Shown piece by piece: positions 44,491-54,296 of a stretch of DNA of 64,000 bases. The stretch covers positions 12,718,095 to 12,782,094 of the forward strand of contig JAOWCC010000936.1 in NCBI GenBank assembly GCA_030867875.1, read 5' to 3'. The notes under the pieces were generated by a model, which saw nothing but the letters and a program-made list of their open reading frames with translations, searched no databases and was not told the DNA's origin. The number at the start of each line of letters is the position of its first letter. The stretch's first letter is position 1. A program made the translations under genes and the position numbers. The DNA comes from Actinernus sp. WN-2022 (taxonomy: Eukaryota; Cnidaria; Anthozoa; Actiniaria; Actinernidae).

Positions 44491-44870
44491 AATCTATGGG
44501 GTCAATTTGTTTTTTATTGGGGCTGATTTGGCCTCATTTTTCAAAACGACCCCTATAAGAGCCAAATCAGCCCTAGTGCCTTTGGGGCTGATTTGGCTTT
44601 TTGGGCTGAAACAGCTCTTTTGAATTTACAGTGTAGTTCGATATCTCTATGCACCTGGTGAGTTGGAAGGTGGAGCTAAGCGAGCAACTGATCCTGTGTG
44701 GAGTTTACAAACATATGTTATTTCGCGTAGTGCGATATCTTCGAACCAACCAGTTCTGTACTATTTGGGAAAGGATGCGCCAAAGCGAGGTTTTGTGCGT
44801 GAAGAGCTAGAAGTTGTGCCATCAGATACTGAACTACCTCCAAAGGGAATTCTGTTCGTACCCAACCGAT

Positions 44871-47800
44871 CTAGGATAGCAGCTCGCAAATAAGATCGTC
44901 AAAGTTTTCCTCCTCTGGAATGGAGTTTGTGTGTCCATAGGCTAGTGTATCGATACCGTTTGCTGAAATCCAGCGCTTACTATCGAATGGCGAGAGAGAG
45001 ACTTTATTCATATGCATACCACACATCCTGTGACCTTCACTTCGAAGCATATACATTCCGTGGCGGAATACTTTCTTATCTAGTAAGCACTCTTTGTATT
45101 GTTCATGACGAATACGATGTTTCACAACTGCCTTCTTGGTGCCTTTAGCTTTCCTAATCTCACCACCGTCTACTTTCAATATTGAGTAGAGCTTTGATCG
45201 TAGTCCAACATATTCGACTATGGGAATACCTCCACACTCGTCTTTCATTTTGCCAAGTACTTTCTTGTTGTCTGTGTTATACAACGGATGGTCCTCGTTG
45301 TAGTCGCTCGTATCATAGAGATGTTTGTGGATTGCCATGTCTGCATAGATGTCTTCAGTTCCAATGTGTAGTAGTAGACTGTCAGTATCTGTGTAAAGTA
45401 GATTACAGCGTTGTCCATATTGATCATTGAGCTCGTTATAGTAGAAGTCATACATCAGATGTTTTGATAGATCTAGAATTGACATTCCAACATATACAGG
45501 GCGATTCAGAAGTAGCTTGATTTTGTAGTTGTGTACAGCGGCTAGATCATCGTCAAAGATTGTAGAGCGAGCATAACTAGGTTTATTCAAGAGCCGCTGT
45601 AGTCTGATTCCTTCTGAAGGGCGCACTAGTTTGATGTCTACACGTTTTCGTAGATTTTCCATTTTACCGAAAACGCTATTGTTCATCAGCTTGTAGAGGT
45701 CTTTCTCAAAAGTGCTCGTTATGTTTTCGTAACTCTGTATTCATTCGTATGTATGGCTCCATCCATGGGGATTGCTCGAATCGTAATGCTCTGTGGATCT
45801 TTTTCAAGCGCATGGCAAGAGATAGGTATAGCTGTAGGTTGCGGTAGTGTAGCACGTATCGTTCTTTGTCATATAGGTTAGGCACAAGCTTTTCAACTTT
45901 CAAAGATCCATTGCCTTCGTATAGTTTCTCAAATAGTTCGGTTTGATACTCTGAGAACCAAGCTTTATCCACTCGCATTCTCTCTGGAGCTAGCGGATAG
46001 CTATTGTGTGCGTTATGAAGTTCGCTAGGATATTCAAGATCCACCTCTAGAATGTAACCTTTATCCGAATTGTCCGCAAGATTGGTGATTTGTTCTTCTG
46101 TTGGTGTGCACCACTCAAACCCTCCCGTTGGTAGATATTGACTCATAGCCCAGCCGTTGGCGTCAAGATATAGTATGTGGCTATTTGGTTTCTCTGAGTC
46201 GAAATCAGGTAAGCGTTGGTTGTTTGCTTTGGCAGAACGCTGAGATACCATGACTATCCCACCACGTAGACCTTTCTCAATGAATAGATGCATGTCATAG
46301 TCGGTTAATAGTTTAAACTCCACGCCAGTCTTCTTTAATAACGCATCCCATGAGAGCCCTGGACTTGTATAGTAGTGGGCCGGGTCCAAGCCATAGTTTT
46401 GCATGCATGTCGTGCGAAAGGTCTCAAACACATCTGCTAGAAGAAGTACGTCAGTTTGAAAGTAAAGGTCGTGGTAGTCTCCCTACGTCTCACAACCGAA
46501 TACCTCCCAAACTTTTAGTGCGTGTTCATAGCCCTCGTTGGATATGTCCTCTAGGTATAGCTTACTATAGAATGCTTCTTTCGGTGGAAGAGAAGGCTCT
46601 GCGAATCTATCCCAAGAGTCCATGTACTCATATGGATAAACGCCTTTGCGAAGTAGCAACTTGTTTTTATCTGGGTCGGGAGTATGTTTTATCGTTTGTT
46701 GGAATGTGTCTTGGGCTGCACTTGCTACCAGCTTATCAAGAGATAATATTAGAAATTGAATGCTATCTATGAACCGTAGGTTGCCAAGTGAGAATGAAAT
46801 ATATTTCTCCATAATATATATTGTTTGGAATACAGGAGATATCGCCCTCTGTCTTGGAGTTGGATTGCGTCAGTAGGTGAGAATCGTATCCACGCAAGTT
46901 GTGGAATACAACTGGAATAGTAGGTGAGATACGCAATTTAAGATTCAGACTCTATGTGCGGCACCTCGAAACTCGCCTGTGATGTGGCAATGATCACGTA
47001 CTCTATCGCTACCAACCAATGGCTTATGGCAGATATGACACATCGTTGCTCTATTATAAACCCTCTGGTTTTCCTGTGACATACATAGCGGCTTGGCCTT
47101 TTGGGCTTTGATCTTTGCCTCTTCCTCTTGTATACATCGTAGAAAGCGTTCGATCGTTTCCGTATCCGCTACAACCATCGGAACGTACGACTATGTAGCA
47201 AAATCCACAGGGAATATGTTCTTCTGTCTTTTGGGTGTTGCTCTTTTTAGGGTCTTGGGCAGGTCCTTCGATCTTAGTGGTTAAAGCCTCAAGGTCGGCA
47301 TAGATAACGTAGGGAACTTTGAGCTGTTTGTGGATATTCTGAAAGGAGACTATGTTGTTCTCATTGGTAGGCATTTCAATTCGAATGGCTCGGTCATCGA
47401 CGCCATTACACTCTGGAATGTGCTTCTCAAGAAGAGCTTCAGTAGTGTATCCATGTAGACACCGTTCGCAGAAGTGCTGCCTATGGCCATGCTGTGTTTG
47501 ATCGGATAGAAGGCGGTTGAAGTCCTTGATCCAACAGTAGTGTTGCAACCCGCTATCTGGGTGCTCTATAAGCAAGAGGTTAACGCGTATCGAGAAAATC
47601 TCCTTCGAAATGTGATGTACGATCAAGCACTTTTCCTTTGGATCCCAACCATATACATTAATAAAGATCTTGTTTTGCTTCTCTACTCGTTTTATTTGTG
47701 AGATTGACGTTGACGCATCTACCCCATCGAAGTTCAACCCATCGTCTTTTCGGACTTAATTTAGACGTTCTCTGAGGGTCTTTTGCGACTGAAAACAGCG

Positions 47801-48326
47801 CGGCACGTAGCAACCAACGCAAACAATGATCATCGTTGTTTTTCACATTGATCACGGCTTTCTTATTCGCGACTTCGGTAGGTGGTAAATATGAACCTCC
47901 ACGGAGTGGTTGATATCGAGCAATGTTCAATCATAGAATGTTGACTCTATCTATAATCCAGTTTGATCCTCGACTGATCCACTTCTCAATGTAGTTATGG
48001 ATCTGAGCATGTGCTTCTACTATTACCCCACGGATCTCAGCACTGTTGGTCAAAACGGCTTGCGAACTCCGAAAGGTAGCTATCTCATGAACTGAACCCT
48101 CGGGTTTGTCAAGCCGGAGTGTGATATTCAAAGCTAGCTGAAACTTAATACTATGGAGGTATTGGAGCTCTTCCTCGAGCTTTTCGGTAGTCTGCCTCCG
48201 CACGCCGGCAAGGAAAGCTGATGGGTCTGCTCCTAGAGGATTACCATCTGGAATGTCCATCTTCCATCCGCATAAATAATCCCTAATGCCGTGTGCTCGG
48301 ACGAATGTTAGTATATGTTCAGCCAT
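44871..48326 (-). pseudogene. Protein-primed family B DNA polymerase (Polinton type), broken
   Basis: Replicates linear terminal-protein genomes. From ATG 48,326: IRDYLCGWKMDIPDG ... NYIEKWISRGSNWIID, a stop, NIARYQPLRGGSYLPPTEVA, DCHLRWLLRAAL-like text, KDFNRLLSDQTQHGHRQHFC with the paired-Cys zinc block CERCLHGYT, and VIYADLEALTTKIEG (exonuclease-like DxE). Later come CHICHKPLVGSDRVRDHCHI, then LADVFETFRTTCMQNYGLDP and the palm: LDANGWAMSQYLP, NKPSYARSTIFDDDLAAVH and the metal motif YTDTDSLLL (45.4 kb). Ends 44,871. Stops at 47,931 and 46,483 and frameshifts near 47,170, 46,930 and 45,700 kill it; motif A lacks residues usual between DAN and GWAMSQYLP. Confidence 0.88.
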
Positions 48327-48387
48327 AGTATAATACCTTATACTTACCCTCCTCTAATAGGGCGTCAAAATACGATAAGTGTACTAT

Positions 48388-48661
48388 AGTAGTATATAAT
48401 ATGCCGATCCTGGTCGCAGCGCATTTGTTTGTTATTGTACGTCACGTTTGATGGCCCCCGAACCCCGACGTATTTGTTGGACTTTGTTGACCGTCTATTG
48501 TACCAAATTACAACATCTATGGTATTCGAGAGATAATAAGTGATTTGGTACAATAGCCGGTCGAGAAAGTCCAAAAATACGGTGGGGGCAAGGGGTCATC
48601 AAAAGTGACGTGCAACAAAAAACGGAGCTGCTGCGTCAGGATCGGCATATTATATACTACT
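48388..48661. repeat. 274-bp near-palindrome: TIR-only mini element between units A and B
   Basis: Begins AGTAGTATATAATATGCCGA and ends TCGGCATATTATATACTACT. Arms of about 110-120 bp (imperfect, through TTTGATGGCCCC, GACTTT.TCGACCG and TATTGTACCAAAT) around a loop of about 30 bp. The first nine bases and a GATCCTGRCGCAG block resemble the outer TIRs, so it is a related but distinct TIR pair with nothing between. Flanks TACTAT and GCTGTT give no target duplication. Confidence 0.8.
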
Positions 48662-48755
48662 GCTGTTAATTTATACGAAGCTCTTTGCGAAGTGAAAATA
48701 CCTACCTCGCTCACATTTCTCGTAGGAAATATCGATTTTTAACCCACCTGACTGC

Positions 48756-49334
48756 CTAGCTTTGCTCGCATCTCCTTTCGGATCTTGGAGCGAAGTTATT
48801 CGATGTTTTTAACCCCCTTTCTCGCATGTTTTTCTGCCGGATTTCGAGTTTAAGCGCTTCGTATTTCCCTTTCTCGTCAATAACGCTTGCGAACTCGGCT
48901 TCCGAAATGTTGCCGTCGGTTAGGGCTTTCGAAACTTTGGCCTCCACGGAATTAGACTTAGCCCGGGCCAACATAACAGTATTTTCGTGCTTCGAAACAC
49001 GGTCCCCAAGTTTCTTACTGGCAACGGCCATCGAAGCCGGAACGATGGCACAAAGAAACCCAACCGCTCCTAGAGAGATGTCGACCGGAAGTCCGATGCC
49101 TGTAAATGATGTGGCCAGAGCGGAAGCGGATAAAACACCACTCAGGCTACCTGTGGCCACAGAAACCCCATCAACAATACCACGGACTCGCGCGTACTTT
49201 TTGCGAACGACCTCGTAGTGCTCCGCCTGCTGTTCGAGCTCGGCGAGCGTATCACAGACTTTCTGCAGTCGAAAGCTCTCAGCCATCTCTGGCCCGGCGC
49301 TAGGAAGTGAGGGATAAATCGAATCGCTTGCCAT
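48756..49334 (-). CDS. Unit B gene 1: counterpart of unit A gene 1
   Basis: Start 49,334 (MASDSIYPSLPSAG). Same layout: charged helix (LAELEQQAEHYEVVRKKYAR), small-residue hydrophobic region (GSLSGVLSASALATSFTGIG ... FLCAIVPASMAVAS), charged helix, conserved ISEAEFASVIDEKGKYEALK. It is much closer to unit A than the capsid genes are, even at the DNA level. The last codons are in a shifted frame relative to unit A's conserved tail (KNIE then a stop in the other frame). Unknown function. Confidence 0.68.
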   Translation of the reverse strand: MASDSIYPSLPSAGPEMAESFRLQKVCDTLAELEQQAEHYEVVRKKYARVRGIVDGVSVATGSLSGVLSASALATSFTGIGLPVDISLGAVGFLCAIVPASMAVASKKLGDRVSKHENTVMLARAKSNSVEAKVSKALTDGNISEAEFASVIDEKGKYEALKLEIRQKNMRERGLKTSNNFAPRSERRCEQS

Positions 49335-49489
49335 TGCTTGGTGTATACCCAAGCCAGGTCAAGCTTTAATACATGGTGCAGGGTATGACCATGAAAGTCT
49401 ATCAGCACCCCCATTTCGTACAGACTACCGCTTGGGGCGCCCGCCGGCTCCACCGAGCCACTGGCTTCGTTCGAAAGAAATATCGATTT

Positions 49490-50189
49490 TTACTCCACCA
49501 GGTTTCCTAGTTTCAACACGAAACGTAGAGATCGACCGCGGAAGTCTACGATGTTGCCTTTCTCGTCGCGAACTATCAGGCGAAGGCTGTGCCACATTGC
49601 CCCCTCTAGGGCACGGACTGCTAGGGGGTTTGGTGGAGAATATATTACTTTCGCGAACCTTTCACCTCGAATCTCTAAGCTAGCCACGACTTTCGATGGC
49701 TTTCCCTCGAGAAGTGAGAAGCCGGAATCAATGATATCGCAGTGGACATGCATTGTGTGGATATATTTGAGTACTAGTTCATGGTTACCCACTTTGAGTG
49801 ATACACCCTCTCCTCTTCATTACCTTTAACGCACAGCAGTGTGCAGATATTTTTACTGAACCGGACCGGTTTTTTGACATCTAGGGTCCAAACCCCCCTC
49901 GGTAAAGGTTTCACGAATTTCGATTCATGATGCCGGCATCAATTGCGGGTTTGAAGTATGGTTGGAGGCTTGCTATGTCATGGTGCCCTGCAGCGATACT
50001 GTGTGTGTTTCTCACCTCGGGTTCGTTATTTTCCCCCTCCGTAAACCACCAGAAAGTCGCAGGTTCGGTTTGATTCCACCAACTGTTCTCGAGAGTGACC
50101 TCGATTAGCGAAATATTCTGGACAAGAAGAGGTCGATCGAAGTAGACCGTATGGTCGGACGGGGTACAGTGGATATTAAGCACAACCAT
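49490..50189 (-). pseudogene. Unit B gene 2: putative minor capsid (penton-like) protein, frameshifted
   Basis: First part 50,189-49,911 (VVLNIHCTPSDHTVYFDRPL, LIEVTLENSWWNQ, HSIAAGHHDIASLQPYFKPA), then a frame change and small-scale loss near 49,900, then GFSLLEGKPSKVVASLEIRG ... LIVRDEKGNIVDFRGRSLRF to 49,490. Same order as unit A gene 2, with a longer acidic insert after NSWWN. Capsid role is inferred from size and location. Confidence 0.4.
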
Positions 50190-50225
50190 ATCGCTATATT
50201 AAACATCCCGGCCCCCGGCTTTAAT
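50190..50225. promoter_or_regulatory. Divergent promoter gap, unit B genes 2 and 3
   Basis: 36 bp between outward-pointing ATGs with GCTATATTAAAC on one side and CTTTAATATG on the other. GC-rich centre (CCCGGCCCCCGG). Inferred. Confidence 0.4.
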
Positions 50226-51972
50226 ATGGCAACCATGCCACTCGTTCTCAAAAACAAGCAGGTTGACAGGTTCGACGATATACTTCGCCACACGAAAGGC
50301 GCGGATACTGCACCTATGTTATCCCAACAAGATAAGGCTGCAGCCCTCGCCGAGGGAAACAAAAGGATGGCGGCTAGTAGTGTCGCGGCCTTTGCAGCTT
50401 TCCAGAAGAAGTACCCCCATGCTGATCTATCCCAGTTCTACCCGGAAACAACCACAGACGGGGAAGACTTTACGACTGACGTCGTATTTCGGGCAGACAA
50501 AGACACGGGTTACTGGGTCTACGGCCCGGATGCCCACTACAAGAAGCCTGCTGAGGTACAAAAGCGCATCGAAGCCGCGCTGCGCGGGGGCCACCTCACC
50601 CCCGTCCATATGCATGCAGGCATGCAAGCATTTCGACGTGCGCTCTTGTTCGCGGATAAAGATAGGAAAATTCGCCTCCCGCCCGAGTGGTCGAAGGACA
50701 CCATGTGGGGGAAGCCATTCCAGCTCCGCAGTCTAGACATCTACATCACTGAACACGAATACTTCACAGTGGAGGTCCCAGACATCTTTGCGGACCTTGT
50801 TGTGGTCTATGGCGGTGGGGCAGGTGGCGTCCCAAAGGGGGTAAGACGGCTGACGTGCATAAATGGCTCCAGGGCCCTAACATCGACTTCTGGCCTCACC
50901 AGGTGAACTTCGCTGTGTTCCTGGCAACGGAGGGGTGTGGAATCTCAGTGGAGATGCTGAAAGAACTCCCCAAGCGTGTCATAGCCCTCCTCCGGTTCCA
51001 CATCTACTTTATAGCCCGCAAAATACTTCAAGATATGGGTGCTGCGCTTCCAGGAACCCCCGTCTGGACGTCCTACAACAACCCCCACAGCAAAGCTAAA
51101 TACCGCCGAATTTACCAGGAGTTCGGCATCCCCCCAAACACCGACTTCCGGTTCCGGAAGGGGCGCCTGGGGGGCCTGGGCACCACATCTACGTGGCTGC
51201 TGGCGGATAAGCGCTGGAATACCAACCCCCTGTGGAACGATGCTGCCGAGCTCGCGGCGTATCGAAGAGGAGCCTCCGATGCTGAGCTCGACGCGGGAAG
51301 GACACGCATCGAGAACCGAGTGGCGGCTGAACAGTGGAAGCCTTTCGTCCCTGCCACAGCCAACGCACACCCAGGGCTGCCATTTACCGGGCGGGGCAGG
51401 CTCAACCAAAGCGTTAAGGCATACGTGTATTGCCTGTACGGAGCGCAGGCGCAAGTCCGAGGCCCAATACTCGGCAGCTCCGAGCAGGCGAAGAAGGGCC
51501 GGCGGAATTTCCTCGTGCTACTCGAGGATGCTATCGCAACACCCGGGGTCGCTAAAAGCATCGATCGGTATCAAAGGGCCATCGGAATTGCCCACGCGCG
51601 GCTGGACTATGCGATCGCCCCCGGAATCTGGCTCATGCCGTCCGGCATGGCCCTGGACTTCACCGCTGTCGTGGGCTATAACAACAACCTCCAGAAGGCT
51701 AGTACCAACATGAGCATGGGGTGAACAACGTCAACGGAGTGCGTGGAGGCCTGCTGACCGCCATGCAGGGACTGCAGCCTAAAACACACCTCCCACATAC
51801 CGCGGTTCCCGTATCGCACCACCCCACAGCTCTGCACGTTGCTGCAGTTGCTCCGCAACATCCTAAGTATTCCGCCCGCAGCAGTGCCGAAGGCGCGGCA
51901 ACACAACACGAGACCAACTTGACAATAGCGTCGATTGCCGCGTCCGGAGCCGCATGGTGGCTGTTCCGGTAA
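50226..51972 (+). pseudogene. Unit B gene 3: counterpart of unit A gene 3, two frameshifts
   Basis: Starts ATG 50,226 (MATMPLVLKNKQVDRFDD). Shared blocks: KKYPHADLSQFYPETTTDGE, YWVYGPDAHYKKPAEVQKRI, FWPHQVNFAVFLATEGCGIS, VIALLRFHIYFIARKILQDM, GRLNQSVKAYVYCLYGAQAQ, ARLDYAIAPGIWLMPSGMAL and a C-terminal helix TIASIAASGAAWWLFR. Frame changes near 50,840 and 51,712. It lacks the TGA seen in unit A, so the breaks are independent. No known family. Confidence 0.68.
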
Positions 51973-52023
51973 CGCGTGGTCGCCCTTCCTACAGCTGGGA
52001 CCGCATGGGGGCTCTTTAGGTAG

Positions 52024-52981
52024 TCAGCGCTGCTTCACCTTTTCCGTCAGCAATACGACAACCGCCACGATCATCAGCCAGGCGTTCTTGGCGAGAAAGC
52101 CTACGACCTCACCCGCAGTGCGAAACAAGAAGCTAGCAATAGCGCCTATCATACCTGGGAGGAACTGATCAAGCTTTTTACCGATAGTCTTCAAGCTGTT
52201 TCCGACCCCCTTGGCTACGTTTGCCAGGGTCTTCGACAGCATGGAGACGACGACGCCAATAACTGACCCAGCTGCTAGTAAGACGGCAGTAACCGTTACC
52301 CCATGCTTCTTGAAGATGTCCTTCACCTTTTCCCGCAGTGACTTCCGCTCTTCGATGATTTCATTTCACCTCTCGTTAGTAAAGATTTCCTCTTAGCGCT
52401 GCGAAACGCGCTCCTCTGCGGCTTCTCGCTGGGCTTTCGTAGCTGCGGGGTCCCTGATGGTCTCTTCATCCGGGACGTTGGCCTGTCTTAGTGCTTCGTT
52501 CTTAGCCTCGTTCGCTTCTTGCACCTTTGCGGCCGGGGGGCCTAGGTCGTTTGTTGTGGTCTTTGGTAGCTTACCATTGAGGTCCCCAGCTGCGTTGAAG
52601 AGGGCGTGAGGCTTGGAATTCATCCTGTTGAGTCCTACCCAGACCTTGTCGTACTCGTCCACGCGAGCTGTGAATCTTTCGTACCGGGCTTCGGGGAACC
52701 TAGCGCGTATCGTTTCCCACGCCCTGTCTGTCTGCTGTTCGGCGTGCGTAAGCACGCCAGCGGTATCGCCTTCGATCAACGATGTCTCGTCCCAGAGGCC
52801 TTTGTCCCCAGTGCCATTCGCGGAGCGAATACGCTCATGCATCGTATCCATGGGGATCCACTCGCTAGGGTCCATACCACTAGTGCCAGACCCAAAGGGG
52901 TTGTCTGGCATGCTGTCCCAGCTGTCATCGGCCGTTATCGGCCGTTGTCTCATCTGGAATCAGGGGAGTTTCGACATCCAT
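52024..52981 (-). pseudogene. Unit B gene 4: two-helix membrane protein, broken by a 10-bp duplication
   Basis: ATG at 52,981 (MDVETPLIPDETT) runs out of frame at a tandem CGGCCGTTAT/CGGCCGTTGT at about 52,928-52,947, a 10-bp duplication. The other frame carries on with DDSWDSMPDNPFGSGTSG, AWETIRARFPEARYERFTAR, a helical stretch (KVQEANEAKNEALRQANVPD) and, after a stop at about 52,393 and a break near 52,330, the membrane part HGVTVTAVLLAAGSVIGVVV, GNSLKTIGKKLDQFLPGMIG and GFLAKNAWLMIVAVVVLLTE. Function unknown. Confidence 0.65.
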
Positions 52982-53017
52982 ATTGAATGGTTATCCTACC
53001 ACCTCATAGACTTCAAT
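52982..53017. promoter_or_regulatory. Bidirectional promoter, unit B genes 4 and 5
   Basis: 36 bp between outward ATGs. Reads CATATTGAATGG at one end and GACTTCAATATG at the other, the same mirrored TTCAATATG context as in unit A. Confidence 0.5.
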
Positions 53018-54265
53018 ATGATATCAACGAAGCTTGACCCCACTCGCTCCCCGCGAGAGCCTCATGCACTCAAGGCAAAGCGAGTGTTCTATCGCAAGAC
53101 TTTCAATCCATCGTGTGCCAATCCTGGTGAAACGCTGTATATCACGGTGCCCAAGCTGGAAGAAAACATGACCCTTGTACCCGCCAGCTTGGGGCTCCTG
53201 GCCGATCTCACCCTCGCGGGAGTGAAGTACGTCAACAACCGCGTCGTGGCTAACGTGGTACGCTGCCTGGTCTCGCGCCGGGTCATCAAAATGGGCGAGA
53301 AGGTGCTGGAGGACACCGCGAGGCCCGATATCCTGGAAACGTATGCAGACTTGTTTCTTTCTACAAAGGAGCGGGAGGGTCGGGAAGCCCAATGCATCCA
53401 GTCAGCCAACATCTCTAAGCTTCGCTCGGGCGCAGGCGACGCCAGCACCAGTAGTGCGGCCGACAACGCGGTACTGGCCGCATACGCCAGTAGGTATCGG
53501 ATACCCTTAGACTGCGTCATCAATACCGGGCACGGTATCCTATATCCGCGTGGTCTTAGCGACAGCATCACCTTCGAACTTACCCTGGCCCCTGCAACAG
53601 ACGTGATCGTGGGATCCGACCCCACCAAGATAGGCACGTACAAACTCTCCAATCTCGAGCCCGAGTGCGAAGTTATCGAAGACTCCAGGCTCGCGGCCTA
53701 CACCGCCGGGGTGTACGCAACCGGCACAACCTTCCTATACAGCCACGCGGTGCATTTCAAAACCATTTCGATTGAACGGGCAACCGATACGCTGGTGTCC
53801 GACACCATTAGCGTCTCGCGCGATTCCTTTACGGGGCTGCTCCTCCTATTCGCAGCTCAACATACCGCAGACGCTCGAGACAGCGAGCAATTCGTGAACT
53901 CAGGCGTCACCAAGGTCGAGGCTGACGTAAACGGTGTTCCTAATGCCCTATTCCCCACGGGGCTGCTGCCACGCGACCTCTGGGAGGCCGCGAAGGGGTG
54001 GTTTTACCGCGGCGCCGATGTGGGGACCACGGACATGACCCCCGCCAAGTTCTTCGAGAATCGCTTTGCCGTCCTCATCGATTGCCGCACAGCGAAGGAA
54101 AATTCAGTCCACGGCGATGCGCTGGCCCAGATTGGCAGCGGCAAGGATATCAACATCCGTCTGCACCGTTCGGGGGGCACCGGGACAGTTAATTGCCATG
54201 AGTACGTCCTGTCCGATGGCGAATTCACGGTGTTGAACGGGAGGGCCAACTCTGTTACGTATTAA
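53018..54265 (+). CDS. Unit B gene 5: putative major capsid protein, intact frame
   Basis: 415 residues, open throughout, from ATG 53,018 (MISTKLDPTRSPREPHALKA); the longer upstream open frame is chance, since unit A starts at the same residue. Conserved with unit A: NPGETLYITVPKLEENMTLV, NNRVVANVVRCLVSRR, ARPDILETYADLFLST, YASRYRIPLDCVI, DPTKIGTYKLSNLEPECEVI, RDSFTGLLLLFAAQHTADAR. The C-terminal half keeps VNGVPNALFPTGLLPRDLWE, missing from unit A, and ends GTVNCHEYVLSDGEFTVLNG. No Cys- or Lys-rich motifs, no membrane helix. Directly followed by the packaging ATPase, as in capsid-ATPase gene pairs of Polintons. Capsid identity is inferred. Confidence 0.6.
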   Translation: MISTKLDPTRSPREPHALKAKRVFYRKTFNPSCANPGETLYITVPKLEENMTLVPASLGLLADLTLAGVKYVNNRVVANVVRCLVSRRVIKMGEKVLEDTARPDILETYADLFLSTKEREGREAQCIQSANISKLRSGAGDASTSSAADNAVLAAYASRYRIPLDCVINTGHGILYPRGLSDSITFELTLAPATDVIVGSDPTKIGTYKLSNLEPECEVIEDSRLAAYTAGVYATGTTFLYSHAVHFKTISIERATDTLVSDTISVSRDSFTGLLLLFAAQHTADARDSEQFVNSGVTKVEADVNGVPNALFPTGLLPRDLWEAAKGWFYRGADVGTTDMTPAKFFENRFAVLIDCRTAKENSVHGDALAQIGSGKDINIRLHRSGGTGTVNCHEYVLSDGEFTVLNGRANSVTY

Positions 54266-54296
54266 CCGCGCAGCGCTGCCTATACCAAGCCGTAGC

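Larger units (their letters stand above)
39888..44635. mobile_element. 4.74 kb non-autonomous DNA transposon in the integrase
   Basis: Element 39,890-44,633 with perfect 22-bp TIRs (CACTGTAAATTCAAAAGAGC TG and complement), flanked by TA on both sides. Ends CACTG...CAGTG with a TA duplication are compatible with the CACTA/Mirage/Chapaev group, which I cannot confirm. Subterminal zones are full of GGGTCAATTTGACCC-like blocks (TTGACCC, GGGGTCAAT, GGGGCTGATTTGGC). No transposase frame. It carries a nested MITE, a SINE and a tandem repeat. Confidence 0.85.
39105..44893 (+). pseudogene. Unit A integrase (rve/DDE), split by a 4.7 kb transposon
   Basis: Inserts the linear element into host DNA, as retroviral integrase does. 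ATG 39,105 follows GTGTTATATATATA. N-terminal part ends in WLEKQALWQIYLPPP; a TAG at 39,294 and a frameshift near 39,335 break it. Catalytic acids: Asp in HQADL (39,321), Asp in LQVDPGREFMG (39,518) and Glu in FVEQANRTLAE (39,623), the last two 35 positions apart. The frame stops where a DNA transposon (39,890-44,633) is inserted; the C-terminal part continues after it (TDPVWSLQTYVISRS, then DAPKRGFVREELE to the stop at 44,893). The C-terminal region resembles the small beta-barrel/chromodomain-like tail of such integrases. Ends 23 bp inside the convergent polymerase. Confidence 0.8.

Noticed and set aside
30802..48661. Unit A as a stand-alone Polinton ending at 48,661
   Set aside because: The terminal sequence at 48,661 differs from the left TIR beyond the first bases, and no 6-bp duplication matches; the LINE split proves that the real right end is 58,725.
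51039..51713. 224-codon + frame overlapping unit B gene 3, and long antisense frames in 50.9-54.4 kb
   Set aside because: GC-rich DNA produces long shadow frames; their peptides are Arg/Ser/Pro-rich and have no match in unit A.
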